Positions 21,665 through 29,516 of a DNA stretch of 29,516 nucleotides are shown here, in pieces; the stretch's first letter is position 1; the number at the start of each line of letters is the position of its first letter. Origin of the DNA: an uncultured Lachnospiraceae bacterium (GTDB lineage Bacteria > Bacillota > Clostridia > Lachnospirales > Lachnospiraceae); contig CAJUIM010000033.1 in assembly GCA_910586275.1 (NCBI GenBank), positions 1 to 29,516 of the forward strand, read 5' to 3'. The translations under genes and the position numbers were made by a program. The notes beneath the pieces were generated by a model. That model worked only from the letters and a program-made list of their open reading frames with translations, did not search any database and was not told where the DNA came from.

Positions 21665-23095
21665 ATGGCAGACAAGAAATTAGTGGAAGCAATCACATCT
21701 ATGGAAGAAGATTTTGCCCAATGGTATACGGATGTGGTGAAAAAAGCGGAATTGATTGATTATTCCAATGTGAAAGGCTGTATGGTCATTAAGCCCTCAG
21801 GCTATGCCATCTGGGAACTGATTCAGAGACAGTTAGATGATATGTTCAAGGCAACGGGAGTGGAAAACGTATATATGCCTATGTTTATTCCCGAAAGCCT
21901 GCTGCAGAAGGAAAAGGATCATGTGGAGGGGTTTGCGCCCGAAGTGGCTTGGGTCACACATGGGGGATTGAATCCCCTGCAGGAAAGGATGTGCGTAAGG
22001 CCTACTTCGGAAACTCTTTTCTGTGATTTTTATAAGGGGGACATTCAGTCTTACAGAGATCTGCCGAAGGTATATAATCAGTGGTGCAGCGTTGTCCGTT
22101 GGGAGAAGGAAACCCGCCCGTTCCTGCGTTCCAGGGAATTCCTGTGGCAGGAGGGCCATACGGCTCATGCCTCTGCGGAGGAAGCGCAGGAGCGGACGGA
22201 GCAGATGCTGAATGTATATGCGGAATTCTGTGAGAAGGTATTGGCAATTCCGGTGGTAAAGGGACGAAAGACGGAGAAAGAGAAGTTTGCCGGCGCGGAA
22301 GCCACCTATACCATTGAAGCCTTGATGCATGACGGGAAAGCTTTGCAGTCAGGTACAAGCCATAATTTCGGGGACGGGTTTGCAAAGGCATTCGGCATTC
22401 AGTTTACCGATAAGGACAATACTCTGAAATATGTTCACCAGACTTCATGGGGGATGTCTACCCGAATTATCGGAGCCATTATCATGGTGCATGGCGATAA
22501 TTCGGGGTTGGTGCTTCCTCCTAAGGTGGCTCCTACGCAGGTGATGGTCATTCCTATCCAACAGAAAAAAGAGGGCGTGCTGGATAAGGCTTATGAGTTA
22601 AAGGATCGGCTTTCCGCTTTCCGCGTTAAAGTAGATGATTCCGACAAGAGCCCAGGATGGAAATTCTCCGAGCAGGAAATGCGGGGGATTCCGATTCGGG
22701 TAGAAATAGGACCCAAAGACATAGAGGCAGGAAAATGCGTGATCTGCCGGCGTGACAACGGGGAGAAGACGGAAGTGCGTCTGGAGGAACTGGAAAAGGC
22801 GGTAGCCGAGGTTCTGGAGAAGATTCAGGCCGACATGCTTGGGAAGGCAAGGGCACATTTGGAATCCCATACTTATATTGCCAGATCGAAGGAGGATTTC
22901 ATAAAGACCTTTGCGGAAAAGGCAGGTTTCGTAAAAGCTATGTGGTGCGGGGAAACGGAATGCGAGGAGAAAATTAAGGAAGATATGGCCGTTACCAGCC
23001 GCTGCATGCCTTATGAGCAGGAATGTCTCTCCGATACATGCGTTTACTGTGGGAAGCCTGCAAAGAAAATGGTTTACTGGGGGAAAGCATATTAA
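21665..23095 (+). CDS. proS: Prolyl-tRNA synthetase, archaeal/eukaryotic-like type
   Basis: A class II aminoacyl-tRNA synthetase that charges tRNA-Pro. At 476 residues it is the short form without the inserted editing domain of the roughly 570-residue bacterial type. It ends in the small cysteine-containing C-terminal domain (C454, C459, C462) with a terminal tyrosine, as in archaeal-type enzymes. Class II motifs are visible: RPTSETLF for motif 2 and GWKFSEQEMRGIPIRVEIGPKD at about 333-354 in the anticodon domain. It lacks editing in cis, so mischarged Ala or Cys would need a separate deacylase. AAGGAG precedes the ATG. The proline T-box upstream independently confirms the specificity. Confidence 0.97.
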   Translation: MADKKLVEAITSMEEDFAQWYTDVVKKAELIDYSNVKGCMVIKPSGYAIWELIQRQLDDMFKATGVENVYMPMFIPESLLQKEKDHVEGFAPEVAWVTHGGLNPLQERMCVRPTSETLFCDFYKGDIQSYRDLPKVYNQWCSVVRWEKETRPFLRSREFLWQEGHTAHASAEEAQERTEQMLNVYAEFCEKVLAIPVVKGRKTEKEKFAGAEATYTIEALMHDGKALQSGTSHNFGDGFAKAFGIQFTDKDNTLKYVHQTSWGMSTRIIGAIIMVHGDNSGLVLPPKVAPTQVMVIPIQQKKEGVLDKAYELKDRLSAFRVKVDDSDKSPGWKFSEQEMRGIPIRVEIGPKDIEAGKCVICRRDNGEKTEVRLEELEKAVAEVLEKIQADMLGKARAHLESHTYIARSKEDFIKTFAEKAGFVKAMWCGETECEEKIKEDMAVTSRCMPYEQECLSDTCVYCGKPAKKMVYWGKAY

Positions 23096-23117
23096 AACGT
23101 GCTCTGTAATGTTTTGT

Positions 23118-23150
23118 CAGGCTCTTGCTGTGAGAAGCAGCAAGAGCCTG
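23118..23150. terminator. Hairpin between convergent proS and LytTR genes
   Basis: CAGGCTCTTGCTG (23118-23130) and CAGCAAGAGCCTG (23138-23150) form a perfect 13-bp stem with a seven-base loop. T-runs are short on both sides (AACGTTTTA on plus, ACAAAACATT on minus). It lies 22 bases after the proS stop and 11 bases after the stop of the minus-strand gene, so it probably serves both. Confidence 0.75.
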
Positions 23151-23161
23151 AACGTTTTATG

Positions 23162-23854
23162 TTAGAACTGCCCTTTCAGCATTTGGTACCTTCTTTTGCT
23201 TATAGGCAGTTGGATACCATTAAAAAGCAGCAGTGAGGTACGCCCGATGTTCTTGATATATTTCTCATTGACCAGATAAGACTGATGGATACGGAAAAAT
23301 GCGGCTTCCGAATAGGTTATCTGACATTCAATGGTGTTTAAAGTTCCTATCATTTTCACGTTCCCGTCTTTTGTATGTATAATGATGTACCGCCCGCAGC
23401 TTTCAAAAAATAAAATATCATTGAATACGATGCGGAATAGTTTCCGCCTGTATTTATATTCAAAATAATTTTTTGCCATGCGCAGTCTTTCACAGGCATT
23501 TTTAAAACATTTGCGGAAGAAATCATAGTCTATAGGCTTGGTAATCAGCCGGAACATGTGCGCTTCCAACAGTGTTTTCCATAAACTTTCATCTTTGGCT
23601 ACATAAATAATGGAAATATGAGGATTGTATTTGTGTGCCTGCCGTGCTATGTTAATAGTATCTTCGTAATCCTCGTCAATCCCTAAATAAATTAAATCAA
23701 ATACATCTTCACTTATATGGAATAAGAAATCTGATTTTGTATTGAAGACATCGATATCCATTAAAATCTTCTCGGCACTCCCCAGTTGCAGGAGAAGATT
23801 CTCTATTTCAGACAGCATGAGCATGTCTGAATCATAAATACCTATTCTTATCAT
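23162..23854 (-). CDS. LytTR-family regulator with a degenerate receiver domain
   Basis: A 230-residue regulator. Residues 1-125 have the response-regulator fold and residues 132-230 are a LytTR DNA-binding domain, with the hallmark blocks ILFFESCGRYIIIHT (147-161) and FFRIHQSYLVNEKYI (187-201). In the receiver, the usual LDI strand that carries the phospho-acceptor reads DLIYLGID: glycine G58 replaces the aspartate. K106 (TKP) and D8 remain. It is therefore probably controlled by something other than phosphorylation, or is constitutive. No histidine kinase is adjacent. ATG 23854 is preferred because AAGGGGTGG lies five bases upstream, whereas the in-frame GTG at 23863 falls within that ribosome site. 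Confidence 0.88.
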   Translation of the reverse strand: MIRIGIYDSDMLMLSEIENLLLQLGSAEKILMDIDVFNTKSDFLFHISEDVFDLIYLGIDEDYEDTINIARQAHKYNPHISIIYVAKDESLWKTLLEAHMFRLITKPIDYDFFRKCFKNACERLRMAKNYFEYKYRRKLFRIVFNDILFFESCGRYIIIHTKDGNVKMIGTLNTIECQITYSEAAFFRIHQSYLVNEKYIKNIGRTSLLLFNGIQLPISKRRYQMLKGQF

Positions 23855-24010
23855 TCGTTCCACCCCTTACATGTTAATATATATACTCTATCCCGTAAAC
23901 ATGTATCATCATCGGTTGTAGGATACATCATTTAGCAATAGATTTGAAATTGTTGTTAAAATTAATCAGAAAAATGGCAAAAAAGTCAAAATCCGGAATC
24001 CTTTTGTTAT

Positions 24011-24042
24011 AAAAAAGCCAGATGGCATATGGGAATCTGACT
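24011..24042 (-). terminator. Second minus-strand terminator in the LytTR-flavoprotein spacer
   Basis: On the minus strand AGTCAGAT (24042-24035) pairs with ATCTGGCT (24023-24016) with one G-U, followed by TTTTTT. It is about 100 bases beyond the flavoprotein terminator and no gene lies between. The rest of 23855-24248 contains no open frame I trust. An AT-rich area at 23864-24000 should hold the LytTR promoter (for example TTGACT in the minus strand near 23990). Confidence 0.6.
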
Positions 24043-24143
24043 TCTGTAAAAAATACTGTATTCTGTTCTGCGGATTGGCTCTTGAAAAATTATGGAGGAC
24101 AAATGGGTTTGGACGGCAGATCTACGCTGAGGGTGAGGCATGC

Positions 24144-24185
24144 AAAAAGCGGAATTAAAAGTGAAGATAGTACATAATTCCGCTT
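24144..24185 (-). terminator. Intrinsic terminator after the flavodiiron protein gene
   Basis: On the minus strand AAGCGGAATTA and TAATTCCGCTT (24175-24185 and 24147-24157) form an 11-bp stem with a 17-base loop, followed by a short T-run (TTTTT overlapping the stem end). It lies about 65 bases after the flavoprotein stop. Confidence 0.75.
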
Positions 24186-24248
24186 AGAGTGCCTGTTTCA
24201 GAACATAACTGAAAATAGAAAATGAAGATTTGAAGCAATGTTTAAAAT

Positions 24249-25415
24249 TTACCGAACCATTTTTACCACGTTATCATATATTTCCTGAAGCTGCTCTTGG
24301 GAAGGAATATAGTTGATGCGTATCTTGTCCATGCAGATATGAAAACCGCAGGCTTCCAATTCCTTTTCCACCAGTTCGATGCTCTGCCCGCCCCATCCAT
24401 AAGAACCGAAGGCGAATGCTTCCCTATTTTTGGGGGAAAGGCCTTTTAGGTAGCAGAGGAAGGAAGCTACGGACGGCAGCATCTGGTTGTTTAAAGTGGG
24501 GGAACCGACCGCAATATATTTTGAAGTCAGCAGATCCGGCACTATATCGGAATAATGGTTGCCTTTCAGATCGTAAAGCTTGGCGGGTATGCCGCAGTCG
24601 CCGAATGCTTCCGTAATGGTTTTGGCCATACTGTCCGTTGAGTTCCACATGCTGTCATAGACTATAATGGCTCCGGTCTCCGGTTCGTTGCCGCTCCATT
24701 GCGTGTAGGCATCCAGAATGGCCGGAATGTGGGAACGCCAGATCACTCCATGGCTGGGTGCAATCATATCCAGTTCCAGCCCTTCCAATATCTTCCAAGC
24801 AGCCTGTACCTGTTTTCCGTAACACATAATGATGTTGCCGTAGTATTTCTTTGCTTCTTCCAATACGGTGGAAAGGCAGGCTTCATCGTCAAAGCGTTCC
24901 GTGGAGGCGAAATGCTGACCGAAGGCATCGTTGGAGAAGAGGATTTTTTCTTCCGGGCAATAAGTCACCATGTTATCCGGCCAGTGCAGCATGGGAGTGG
25001 AAACAAATTGCAGCGTGCGTTTTCCTATGGAAATGGAATCGCCGTTTTTAACAGGCAGATATTCATCCGTGCCGAAGTGGGCAGTAAGTCCTTTCACCCC
25101 GGCAGGGCCGGAAGTGTATATGGCGGCATTCGGGCAGAGCTTCCTTATCGCGGGCAGGGAGCCGGAGTGATCCATTTCTACATGGTTGGTTATGATAATA
25201 TCAATTTTCTCCGGAGGGACGATATCGCTGATGCGGGAGAGCATTTCTTCCGCAAAGGGAGCTTTCACCGTGTCTATCAAAGTGATTTTTTCGTCCATGA
25301 TCAGATATGCGCCATAGGTGGTTCCCCTGCCTGTCCGATAGCCATGGAAGTTGCGTACATTCCAGTCGACGGCGCCTACCCAATAGATATTTTCCTTTAC
25401 TTTTGCTGCTTTCAT
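24249..25415 (-). CDS. fprA: Flavodiiron protein (FprA-type A-type flavoprotein)
   Basis: A 388-residue soluble oxidoreductase that reduces O2 to water (and in some cases NO to N2O). The N-terminal metallo-beta-lactamase-like domain carries the diiron ligands H78, E80, D82 and H83 (NHVEMDHSG), H144 (MLHWPD), D163 (SNDAFGQH) and H222 (SHGVIWR). The C-terminal flavodoxin domain (about 250-388) has the FMN loops YDSMWNSTDSMA, GSPTLNNQ and GSYGWGGQ. No rubredoxin domain is fused, so electrons should come from a separate rubredoxin. ATG 25415 has AGAGGT seven bases upstream. An in-frame ATG at 25436 would place that site inside the gene. It is 75 bases downstream of the pyruvate oxidoreductase gene on the same strand. 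Confidence 0.95.
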   Translation of the reverse strand: MKAAKVKENIYWVGAVDWNVRNFHGYRTGRGTTYGAYLIMDEKITLIDTVKAPFAEEMLSRISDIVPPEKIDIIITNHVEMDHSGSLPAIRKLCPNAAIYTSGPAGVKGLTAHFGTDEYLPVKNGDSISIGKRTLQFVSTPMLHWPDNMVTYCPEEKILFSNDAFGQHFASTERFDDEACLSTVLEEAKKYYGNIIMCYGKQVQAAWKILEGLELDMIAPSHGVIWRSHIPAILDAYTQWSGNEPETGAIIVYDSMWNSTDSMAKTITEAFGDCGIPAKLYDLKGNHYSDIVPDLLTSKYIAVGSPTLNNQMLPSVASFLCYLKGLSPKNREAFAFGSYGWGGQSIELVEKELEACGFHICMDKIRINYIPSQEQLQEIYDNVVKMVR

Positions 25416-25490
25416 GATATTGACCTCTTTTCTCATTGTGTTATTTTTATGGCAGCCTACGGATAAAGACCATAGGTGCCATAGCCCATA

Positions 25491-28400
25491 TTATAGCAGA
25501 TGTCCTTCATACAAAGCGACTAAATTCTTCAAATAAAGATATCTTTCTTTCGCGTTTGCGGCTGCCTGGGAAAAAAGCTGCGCTGCGGCATCCGGGTCGG
25601 TGCGCTTCAGCAGATCGTATCTGTTTTCGCCGGCAAGGAATTCTTCATAGTCCATAGTTGGCTCTTTGCTGTCCAGAATAAAGGGGCTTTTTCCTTCTTC
25701 TTTCAAGGAAGGGCAGAAGCGGAACAAATGCCAGTAGCCCGCTTCCACGGCCTTGGCTTCTTCGTGCTGGGAACTGCCCATTCCGGCGCGGATGCCGTGG
25801 CTAATACAGGGCGAATAGGCGATAATCAGAGAAGGGCCTGGGTAGCTTTCCGCTTCCGTGATGGCTTTGATTGTCTGATTATAGTCCGCACCCATGGCAA
25901 TCTGAGCCACATAAACGTAGCCATAGCTCATGGCCATGGCGGCCAAATCCTTTTTCTTTGTATTTTTTCCGCCGGATGCAAATTTTGCCGTGGAGCCGGC
26001 AGGGGTGGCTTTGGAGGACTGCCCGCCGGTATTGGAGTATACTTCGGTATCAAAAACTAAGATATTGATATCCCTGCCCGAGGAGATGACATGATCCAGG
26101 CCGCCGAAACCAATGTCGTAAGCCCAACCGTCTCCGCCGAAAATCCATTGGGATTTCTTGGCCAGATAATTTTTATTTTCCAGCAGATACATGCACAGTC
26201 CGCAGACATCATGCCTGTGGGGTGGGACGGGTGCGTTCATGGAATCTTTGCTGCATAATGTAACATAGGATTCCAAGGCTTTGATAAATCTGTCGGTGGC
26301 GGCGAAATTTTCCTTTCCGTCCGAATAGGTGTTCAGCCAATCCTCGGCTGCCTCCTGCAGCTGCAGTACGGGGGCGGCAGGCAGGAGCAGTTCGGCTTGC
26401 CGCTTTAGCCGCTCCCGAAGGGCGGTATGCGCCAACAGCATTCCGTATCCGAATTCGGCTCCGTCTTCGAACAGGGAGTTGGACCAAGCCGGTCCGCGCC
26501 CGTCGGTATTTACGGTATATGCCGTGGAAGGGGAAGAGTTGGCCCAAATGGAGGAACATCCGGTGGCGTTGGCGATATACATCCGTTGGCCGAAAAGCTG
26601 TGTTACCAGCCGGGCATAAGGTGTTTCCCCGCAGCCGGCACAGGCACCGTGAAATTCCAGCAGGGGACGGCAAAATTGGCTGCCTTTGACGGTAGTTATC
26701 TTGAATTTTTCGATGGCTTTTTCTTTTGTCGGCAAGGATTTTCCGTAATCAAAATATGACTGGCGTTCTTCGTGTTCTTTGACGGGGCACATGGCCAATG
26801 CTTTTTCGCCCTGCTTTCCCGGGCATACGCCGGCACAGGAGCCACAGCCGGTACAGTCCGTTTCCGATATGGTAACTGAGAAAGCATACTCCGGCAGACC
26901 TACCATGGGCAGGGATTGCATGCCTGCCGGCGCCTGCGAGAGTTCGTCTTTTGTCATGACGGCAGGACGGATGACGGCATGGGGGCATACGAAAGCGCAG
27001 CGGTTGCATTGGATGCAGTTTTCCGGTATCCATTGCGGCACCTCAGTGGCAACGTTCCGTCTCTCATGGGCGGAGGATCCGGCAGGAAAGGCACCGTCCG
27101 CATAAGGGAGGAAAGCCGATACCGGAAGAGAATTCCCTTCCTGGGCGTTAATGATTTTCTGAAGGTTTTCCACATAGTCCAAGACATCCGGACGGTCGGG
27201 CAGAAGCTTGGCATCAAAAGGCTCATAATCCGCATTTTTCCATTCCGGCGGAACGGAAACCGCTCTCACATCGTCAATTCCCCGGTCGATGGCTTCAAAG
27301 TTCATGCGTATCACTTTCTCGCCTTTTTTCCGGTAGCTGATTCGGGCAGCCTCTTTCATTAACCGTCTGGCCTCTTCGATAGGGAGGATATTGGTGAGAC
27401 GGAAAAAGGCAGCCTGCAGAATCGTGCTGATTTTATTGTTCAGCCCGATCTCTTTTCCGATTCGGATGGCATCAATGACATAAAACTGAATATTGTGTTC
27501 CGCAATATAGCGTTTTACCTGCCCGGGGATATAGCGGTCCAGTTCTTCTTCCCTGAAGTAGCAATTCAGAAGGAATGTGCCGCCGTCTTTTACATCCTGT
27601 ACCATATTATATTTGTGGAGAAAAACCGGATTGTGGCAGGCGACAAAATCCGCACGGCTGATGAGGTAGGCGGAACGGATTTCGGAATCCCCGAAACGCA
27701 GATGGGATATGGTCAGTCCTCTGGACTTTTTGGAGTCATAATCAAAATATGCCTGTACATATTTGCCGGTATGGTTTCCGATAATCTTCACCGAACTTTT
27801 ATTGGCGCTGACTGTTCCGTCTCCGCCCAGTCCCCAAAATTTGCAGCAGACGGTACCGGCAGGGTCGACATGGATATTGTCTTCTGCGGGCAAGGATAAA
27901 TGCGTCACATCATCCGTTATGCCGACGGTAAAAAGTTTTTTCCCGGATTGCTCCATATTGCGGAAAACCGCTGCAATCTGGCCGGGGGTGGTATCTTTGG
28001 AACTAAGTCCGTACCTGCCTGAAAAGATAGGGATATTATGAAACTTTGTGCCTTTCAGCGCGGCCGTTACATCCAAATATAAAGGTTCGCCCATGGCTCC
28101 CGGTTCTTTTGTGCGGTCTAAGACCGTGATTTTCTTTACGCTTTCGGGAAGGACTTTCAGCAAGTGGGAAACGCTGAAGGGACGGTAAAGATGTACTTCT
28201 ACCAATCCTGTTTTCGGCCGGTTTCCCGCTGTGTTTAAGCAGTCAACGGTTTCGCGGATGGTTTGGCAGACGGAACCGATGGACACAATGATATGTTCGG
28301 CATCGGGTGCGCCGTAATAGTTGAACAGTCCATAATGAGTACCAATGCGGCGGTTAATTTCTGCCATATAGGATGCAACGATGTCCGGCAGGGCATTATA

Positions 28401-29105
28401 GTAAGGATTGCATGCTTCTCTTGCTTGGAAAAAGATATCCGGATTCTGTGCGGAGCCCATCATTTTTCCGGCGGAAGGGTTTAGGGCATTGCGGCGGAAC
28501 GACCGGATAGCTTCCATATCGGCCATTTCCTTTAACGTATCATAGTCCCAGACTTCTATTTTCTGCATTTCATGGGAAGTGCGGAATCCGTCAAAGAAAT
28601 TGATAAACGGAATGCGTCCTTTTATGGCCGAAAGATGAGCCACGGGGGTCAGATCCATCACTTCCTGGACGCTGCCGCTGGCAAGCATGGCAGCGCCGGT
28701 CTGCCGGCAGGCATAGATGTCGGAGTGATCGCCGAAAATGGAAAGGGCATGGGTAGCCACCGTCCTTGCGGCCACATGGAATACGCCCGGCAGCAGTTCG
28801 CCGGCAATTTTATACAGATTAGGTATCATAAGCAGCAGGCCTTGGGATGCGGTAAACGTGGCGGTCAGTGCGCCGGCGGCGAGGGAACCGTGAACGGCTC
28901 CGGCAGCTCCGGCCTCCGACTGGAGTTCCGATACTTGTACGGTCTGACAGAAAATGTTTTCTCTTCCTTCGGCCGCCCATTCATCGGTGTATTCGGCCAT
29001 AGTGGAAGAGGGGGTGATCGGGTAGATGGCGGCTACGTCGGTGTAGGCGTAAGATACATGGGCGGCTGCCTGATTGCCGTCCATTGTTTTTTTGGCTCTT
29101 TTCAT
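25491..29105 (-). CDS. nifJ: Pyruvate:ferredoxin (flavodoxin) oxidoreductase
   Basis: A 1204-residue homodimeric-type enzyme that converts pyruvate and CoA to acetyl-CoA and CO2 and delivers low-potential electrons to ferredoxin or flavodoxin. It is slightly longer than the usual 1170-1190. The order is standard. Pyrimidine-binding and transketolase-like domains come first. A ferredoxin domain at about 690-770 has two [4Fe-4S] motifs (CIQCNRCAFVCP and CTGCGSCAGVCP). A cysteine site for the proximal cluster follows (CAGCGETPYARL, about 825), then the TPP domain (GDGWAYDIGFGG to SNTGGQSSKATP, about 990-1035). AGGAGG lies 9-10 bases before the ATG. It is the central pyruvate-oxidising enzyme of a fermenting anaerobe and probably shares a transcript with the flavodiiron protein. 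Confidence 0.97.
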   Translation of the reverse strand: MKRAKKTMDGNQAAAHVSYAYTDVAAIYPITPSSTMAEYTDEWAAEGRENIFCQTVQVSELQSEAGAAGAVHGSLAAGALTATFTASQGLLLMIPNLYKIAGELLPGVFHVAARTVATHALSIFGDHSDIYACRQTGAAMLASGSVQEVMDLTPVAHLSAIKGRIPFINFFDGFRTSHEMQKIEVWDYDTLKEMADMEAIRSFRRNALNPSAGKMMGSAQNPDIFFQAREACNPYYNALPDIVASYMAEINRRIGTHYGLFNYYGAPDAEHIIVSIGSVCQTIRETVDCLNTAGNRPKTGLVEVHLYRPFSVSHLLKVLPESVKKITVLDRTKEPGAMGEPLYLDVTAALKGTKFHNIPIFSGRYGLSSKDTTPGQIAAVFRNMEQSGKKLFTVGITDDVTHLSLPAEDNIHVDPAGTVCCKFWGLGGDGTVSANKSSVKIIGNHTGKYVQAYFDYDSKKSRGLTISHLRFGDSEIRSAYLISRADFVACHNPVFLHKYNMVQDVKDGGTFLLNCYFREEELDRYIPGQVKRYIAEHNIQFYVIDAIRIGKEIGLNNKISTILQAAFFRLTNILPIEEARRLMKEAARISYRKKGEKVIRMNFEAIDRGIDDVRAVSVPPEWKNADYEPFDAKLLPDRPDVLDYVENLQKIINAQEGNSLPVSAFLPYADGAFPAGSSAHERRNVATEVPQWIPENCIQCNRCAFVCPHAVIRPAVMTKDELSQAPAGMQSLPMVGLPEYAFSVTISETDCTGCGSCAGVCPGKQGEKALAMCPVKEHEERQSYFDYGKSLPTKEKAIEKFKITTVKGSQFCRPLLEFHGACAGCGETPYARLVTQLFGQRMYIANATGCSSIWANSSPSTAYTVNTDGRGPAWSNSLFEDGAEFGYGMLLAHTALRERLKRQAELLLPAAPVLQLQEAAEDWLNTYSDGKENFAATDRFIKALESYVTLCSKDSMNAPVPPHRHDVCGLCMYLLENKNYLAKKSQWIFGGDGWAYDIGFGGLDHVISSGRDINILVFDTEVYSNTGGQSSKATPAGSTAKFASGGKNTKKKDLAAMAMSYGYVYVAQIAMGADYNQTIKAITEAESYPGPSLIIAYSPCISHGIRAGMGSSQHEEAKAVEAGYWHLFRFCPSLKEEGKSPFILDSKEPTMDYEEFLAGENRYDLLKRTDPDAAAQLFSQAAANAKERYLYLKNLVALYEGHLL

Positions 29106-29240
29106 GGGGAGAGACCTCCTTCTATTATTTTGTTTTTATTCCTTCGGGCAATGGGCCAAGTGTTTGCTGCAAATCAACTTGTGGTTGGGCTGCGCATATT
29201 GGCGAATGCGGCGAGGTATTTGATTATTATTGGATAACGG
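29106..29240 (-). other. Upstream region of the pyruvate oxidoreductase gene
   Basis: This non-coding stretch should contain the gene's promoter and leader, but I see no convincing -35/-10 pair, Rex-like operator or riboswitch. Only the ribosome binding site AGGAGG near 29116 is clear. Confidence 0.4.
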
Positions 29241-29516
29241 AGGGAATAATATGTATGCGGTTAAATTCCCTTCGGTCAGACAACGCCGCCTGAAACTGCA
29301 GCGGACCGGACAGAAAGGCAGTAAGAAATATCGTCATTTTTTCCGACGAAATCGGAATTCCATAGAAAGCCGGAGCCGGAACGGTCAGCGGGAAAAACGG
29401 CCATGGCATAAGCCCGCCCTGCACGGGACGGTTCCGCGGCAGAGGCATAAAACCGAAAGCCGATTTCCGGTAACAGTTCAGCCTGAATGTTGTGTTGAGA
29501 GGCGGACGCACGGGAG
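29241..29516 (-). repeat. Dispersed repeat element at the right window end
   Basis: The terminal part (29471-29509) is the inverted copy of 76-114 (36 of 39 identical). The stretch has an open minus-strand frame of about 94 codons (29227-29511, beginning MRPPLNTTFRLNCYRKSAFG), with no ribosome site near its Met and an unusual residue mix (many P, F, R). I believe similar predicted peptides recur in Lachnospiraceae genomes as artefacts of a repeat, but this is memory and not a search result. I therefore annotate a repeat, not a gene. Confidence 0.5.

Noticed and set aside
24699..25466. A 255-codon plus-strand frame opposite the flavodiiron gene
   Set aside because: It mirrors a strongly conserved enzyme gene and lacks a ribosome site and recognisable protein features.
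25488..25500. A TATAAT on the minus strand as a promoter for the flavodiiron gene
   Set aside because: It overlaps the stop codon of the preceding gene and no -35 occurs at a proper distance; the nearest TTGTAT is only 13 bases away.
28572..29237. A 221-codon plus-strand frame opposite the start of the pyruvate oxidoreductase gene
   Set aside because: It is antisense to the conserved N-terminal domain and has a Gly/Arg/His-rich composition typical of antisense frames.
29227..29511. A 94-codon minus-strand gene at the right end
   Set aside because: It overlaps a repeat shared with the left end, has no ribosome site and an odd residue mix; a repeat-derived spurious frame is more likely.

Overview
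The window looks like a piece of a Lachnospiraceae-type (Clostridium cluster XIVa) chromosome from a strictly anaerobic gut-type Firmicute. This rests on AGGAGG-type ribosome binding sites, TTGACA/TATAAT promoters, a T-box leader, a paired GlgC/GlgD, a short archaeal-type ProS, a reverse rubrerythrin, and a pyruvate:ferredoxin oxidoreductase next to a flavodiiron protein. I name no species. There are 23 protein genes I trust, including two short rubredoxin genes of 52 and 57 codons. I saw no rRNA, tRNA, transposase, phage gene or CRISPR array.

Layout. (1) 190-4919, plus strand: an unsaturated-uronate catabolic cluster. It holds kduI, kduD, an RpiB-fold isomerase of the DhuI type, a KHG/KDPG aldolase fused to a VOC domain, and a D-2-hydroxyacid dehydrogenase. 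KduI and DhuI are unrelated folds known for the same step, so the cluster appears to carry two solutions to one reaction. The KDG kinase that should link KduD to the aldolase is not here. (2) 5009-6337, minus strand: luxS and mtnN, the methyl-cycle / AI-2 pair. (3) 6585-7472: a membrane-anchored DUF3221-like protein. (4) 7707-10051: glgC-glgD, overlapping by ATGA. (5) 10255-11755: two neighbouring genes of unknown function, then a MATE exporter. (6) 13262-14951, minus strand: a peroxide-defence block of perR, reverse rubrerythrin and two rubredoxins, with a 15-bp PerR-box-like palindrome at the perR start site. (7) 15100-18108: a sensor kinase, a response regulator and an RluA-type pseudouridine synthase. 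(8) 18252-21237: an AI-2E family membrane protein overlapping an O-antigen-ligase-like protein that carries an 11-residue tandem repeat insert. (9) 21261-23095: a proline T-box leader and proS. (10) 23162-23854, minus: a LytTR regulator that lacks its phospho-acceptor aspartate. (11) 24249-29105, minus: pyruvate:ferredoxin oxidoreductase and then a flavodiiron protein, which could link pyruvate-derived electrons to O2 removal. The rubredoxins of block 6 are plausible electron carriers to both the flavodiiron protein and the rubrerythrin.

Both ends of the window lie in copies of one dispersed repeat (36 of 39 bases identical, inverted), which suggests the fragment ends at repeats. Nothing forms an obviously new defence or mobile system. 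The best leads are the dual isomerase with the aldolase-VOC fusion, the paired unknown genes, the receiver without its aspartate, the repeat insert in the ligase-like protein, and the intergenic repeat family.
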